From positions 1 through 64,000 of the forward strand of contig JAJDUC010000028.1 in the NCBI GenBank assembly GCA_022826865.1: a DNA stretch of 64,000 nucleotides, given 5' to 3'. The DNA comes from Anaerolineae bacterium (lineage in GTDB: Bacteria; Chloroflexota; Anaerolineae; Aggregatilineales; Phototrophicaceae). This document shows positions 62,977 through 64,000 of this stretch, one piece after another. The notes beneath the pieces are model-generated. The model had not been told where the DNA came from, ran no database searches, and saw only the letters and a program-made list of their open reading frames with translations. The position numbers and the translations under genes are program-made. Numbering within the stretch: position 1 is the stretch's first letter; each line of letters starts with the position of its first letter.

Positions 62977-64000
62977 ATGCAAGCGGCGCTTGTTCTGGAG
63001 GATGGCCGGGTTTTCAGCGGCGACGGCTTCGGCGCGAGAGGCATTTCCACCGGCGAGATCGTCTTCAACACCTCGATGACCGGGTATCAGGAGATTCTCA
63101 CCGACCCGTCCTACTATCGTCAGATCGTGACGATGACCGTTCCCCATGTCGGCAATACCGGCGTCAATCTGGAAGATCCTGAATCGGACTCGGTTTGGGT
63201 GGCGGGGTTCGTCGTACGCTCCCTCAGTCCCATCGTCAGCAGCTGGCGCAATCGTGGCGACCTCGCCGGCTACCTGGAGCGGCACAATATTGTCGGCGTT
63301 GCCGGCGTGGCGACGCGGGCTCTGGTGCGGCATATCCGCGAGAAAGGCGTCATGCGCGCAGCCGTTGCGCATGGCGAGGAGGCGGCCGATACCGACCGGC
63401 TGGCGGAGATCGCCGCCGGCTCAATCGATATGTCCGGGGCCAATCTGGTCGATGCGGTGACGGTCGCCGAACCCTATGACTGGATAGAAGAAAGTGATGC
63501 GCAGTGGTATGGGTCGCGCCGAGCGCTGGCGAAACGGCCGCTAATCGTCGCCTACGACTACGGCATCAAGCGCAACATCCTGCGCATGCTGACCGACCGC
63601 GGTCTGCGCGTCAAGGTGGTGCCCGCCTGGACGCCGCCGGAGGAAGTCCTCGGGATGAACCCGGACGGCATCTTCTTGAGCAACGGCCCGGGCGACCCGG
63701 CCGCGGTCGACTATGCGATTAAAAGCGTGCGCGCGCTTTTGGGGACGAGTCCGGTTTTTGGCATCTGCCTCGGTCACCAGATCCTGGCGCTGGCATTGGG
63801 CGGGGAAACGGAAAAAATGCGCTTTGGCCACCGCGGCGGCAACCAGCCGGTGAAGAATCTGGCCAATGGCGAAATCGAAATCGCCGCGCACAATCACGGT
63901 TTTGCCGTCTCCGCCACAAGCGACCTCAACGGCGGCGAGATCACGCATCTCAACTTGAATGACAATACCGTCGCCGGCTTGCGCCACCGCGATCTGCGCG
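62977..64000 (+). CDS. carA: carbamoyl-phosphate synthase small subunit, 3'-truncated by the window
   Basis: The first 341 codons of Car[20 protein letters not shown] starts the protein, [14 protein letters not shown] is an N-terminal domain motif, and the class I glutamine amidotransferase part shows FLSNGPGDP and [15 protein letters not shown] with the nucleophile Cys. AAGAAGG precedes ATG 62977, 13 bp after argJ. Placement in the arg operon suggests carbamoyl phosphate is made for arginine here; carB should follow outside the window. Confidence 0.93.
   Translation, partial: MQAALVLEDGRVFSGDGFGARGISTGEIVFNTSMTGYQEILTDPSYYRQIVTMTVPHVGNTGVNLEDPESDSVWVAGFVVRSLSPIVSSWRNRGDLAGYLERHNIVGVAGVATRALVRHIREKGVMRAAVAHGEEAADTDRLAEIAAGSIDMSGANLVDAVTVAEPYDWIEESDAQWYGSRRALAKRPLIVAYDYGIKRNILRMLTDRGLRVKVVPAWTPPEEVLGMNPDGIFLSNGPGDPAAVDYAIKSVRALLGTSPVFGICLGHQILALALGGETEKMRFGHRGGNQPVKNLANGEIEIAAHNHGFAVSATSDLNGGEITHLNLNDNTVAGLRHRDLR

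Overview
The window is 64 kb of moderately high-GC bacterial chromosome, densely packed with genes in short operons that often overlap by a few bases (ATGA, GTGA, TTGA junctions). I see no rRNA, tRNA, CRISPR, prophage or transposase gene. A LysW-type aminoadipate lysine operon beside a separate acetyl-type arginine operon, a long 7TM-GAF-HTH sensor, a TIGR03960/DUF2344 pair and REP-like double hairpins suggest a Chloroflexota genome (Anaerolineae-like). This is an inference; Deinococcota and other LysW users cannot be excluded from sequence alone.

Layout. 0-6 kb: a repeat, an M1-like lipoprotein peptidase with a VOC protein, phosphoenolpyruvate carboxylase and glutamate formimidoyltransferase. 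6-15.5 kb: a dipeptide/oligopeptide-type ABC importer (binding protein, two permeases, two ATPases) followed by hydantoinase/oxoprolinase subunits HyuA and HyuB. 15.5-26.8 kb, mostly minus strand: lysW-lysX-lysY-lysZ-lysJ-lysK-homocitrate synthase, then an oppositely oriented MFS gene, then lysT-lysU and comM. lysW (58 aa) is absent from the supplied ORF track and was read directly from the sequence. 26.8-30 kb: a fructosamine-kinase-like gene, rpmF behind a consensus promoter, fabD and an enoyl-CoA hydratase homologue. 30-35.8 kb, minus strand: a five-gene muropeptide/amino-sugar salvage operon (MFS, NagZ, serine hydrolase, GlcNAc/MurNAc kinase, MurQ). 36-45.6 kb: an APH-fold kinase, PlsC, RluB-type pseudouridine synthase, Thr/Ser dehydratase, a membrane glycosyltransferase, Ddl, a membrane-anchored MurF-like ligase and a hydrolase. 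45.6-50 kb: a TIGR03960 radical SAM protein and its DUF2344 partner, separated by PsuG. 50-58 kb: two small membrane proteins, an SRAP protein, FtsK, a membrane sensor with a C-terminal HTH, a GNAT protein and the principal sigma factor. 58.5-64 kb: argC-argB-argD-argJ-carA, with carA cut by the window end.

The most interesting signal is regulatory. Both amino-acid operons begin with what looks like a leader-peptide transcription attenuator. The arg leader is a promoter, a 29-codon ORF with four consecutive Arg codons, an 8-bp antiterminator pairing and a terminator 16 bp before argC. The lys leader is a promoter, a 22-codon ORF containing Lys-Lys-Ala-Lys-Lys, a 7-bp antiterminator pairing and a terminator upstream of lysW. 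Neither leader is annotated in the ORF track as such. A second signal is a family of 74-bp REP-doublet elements whose hairpin stems differ between copies but stay perfectly paired.
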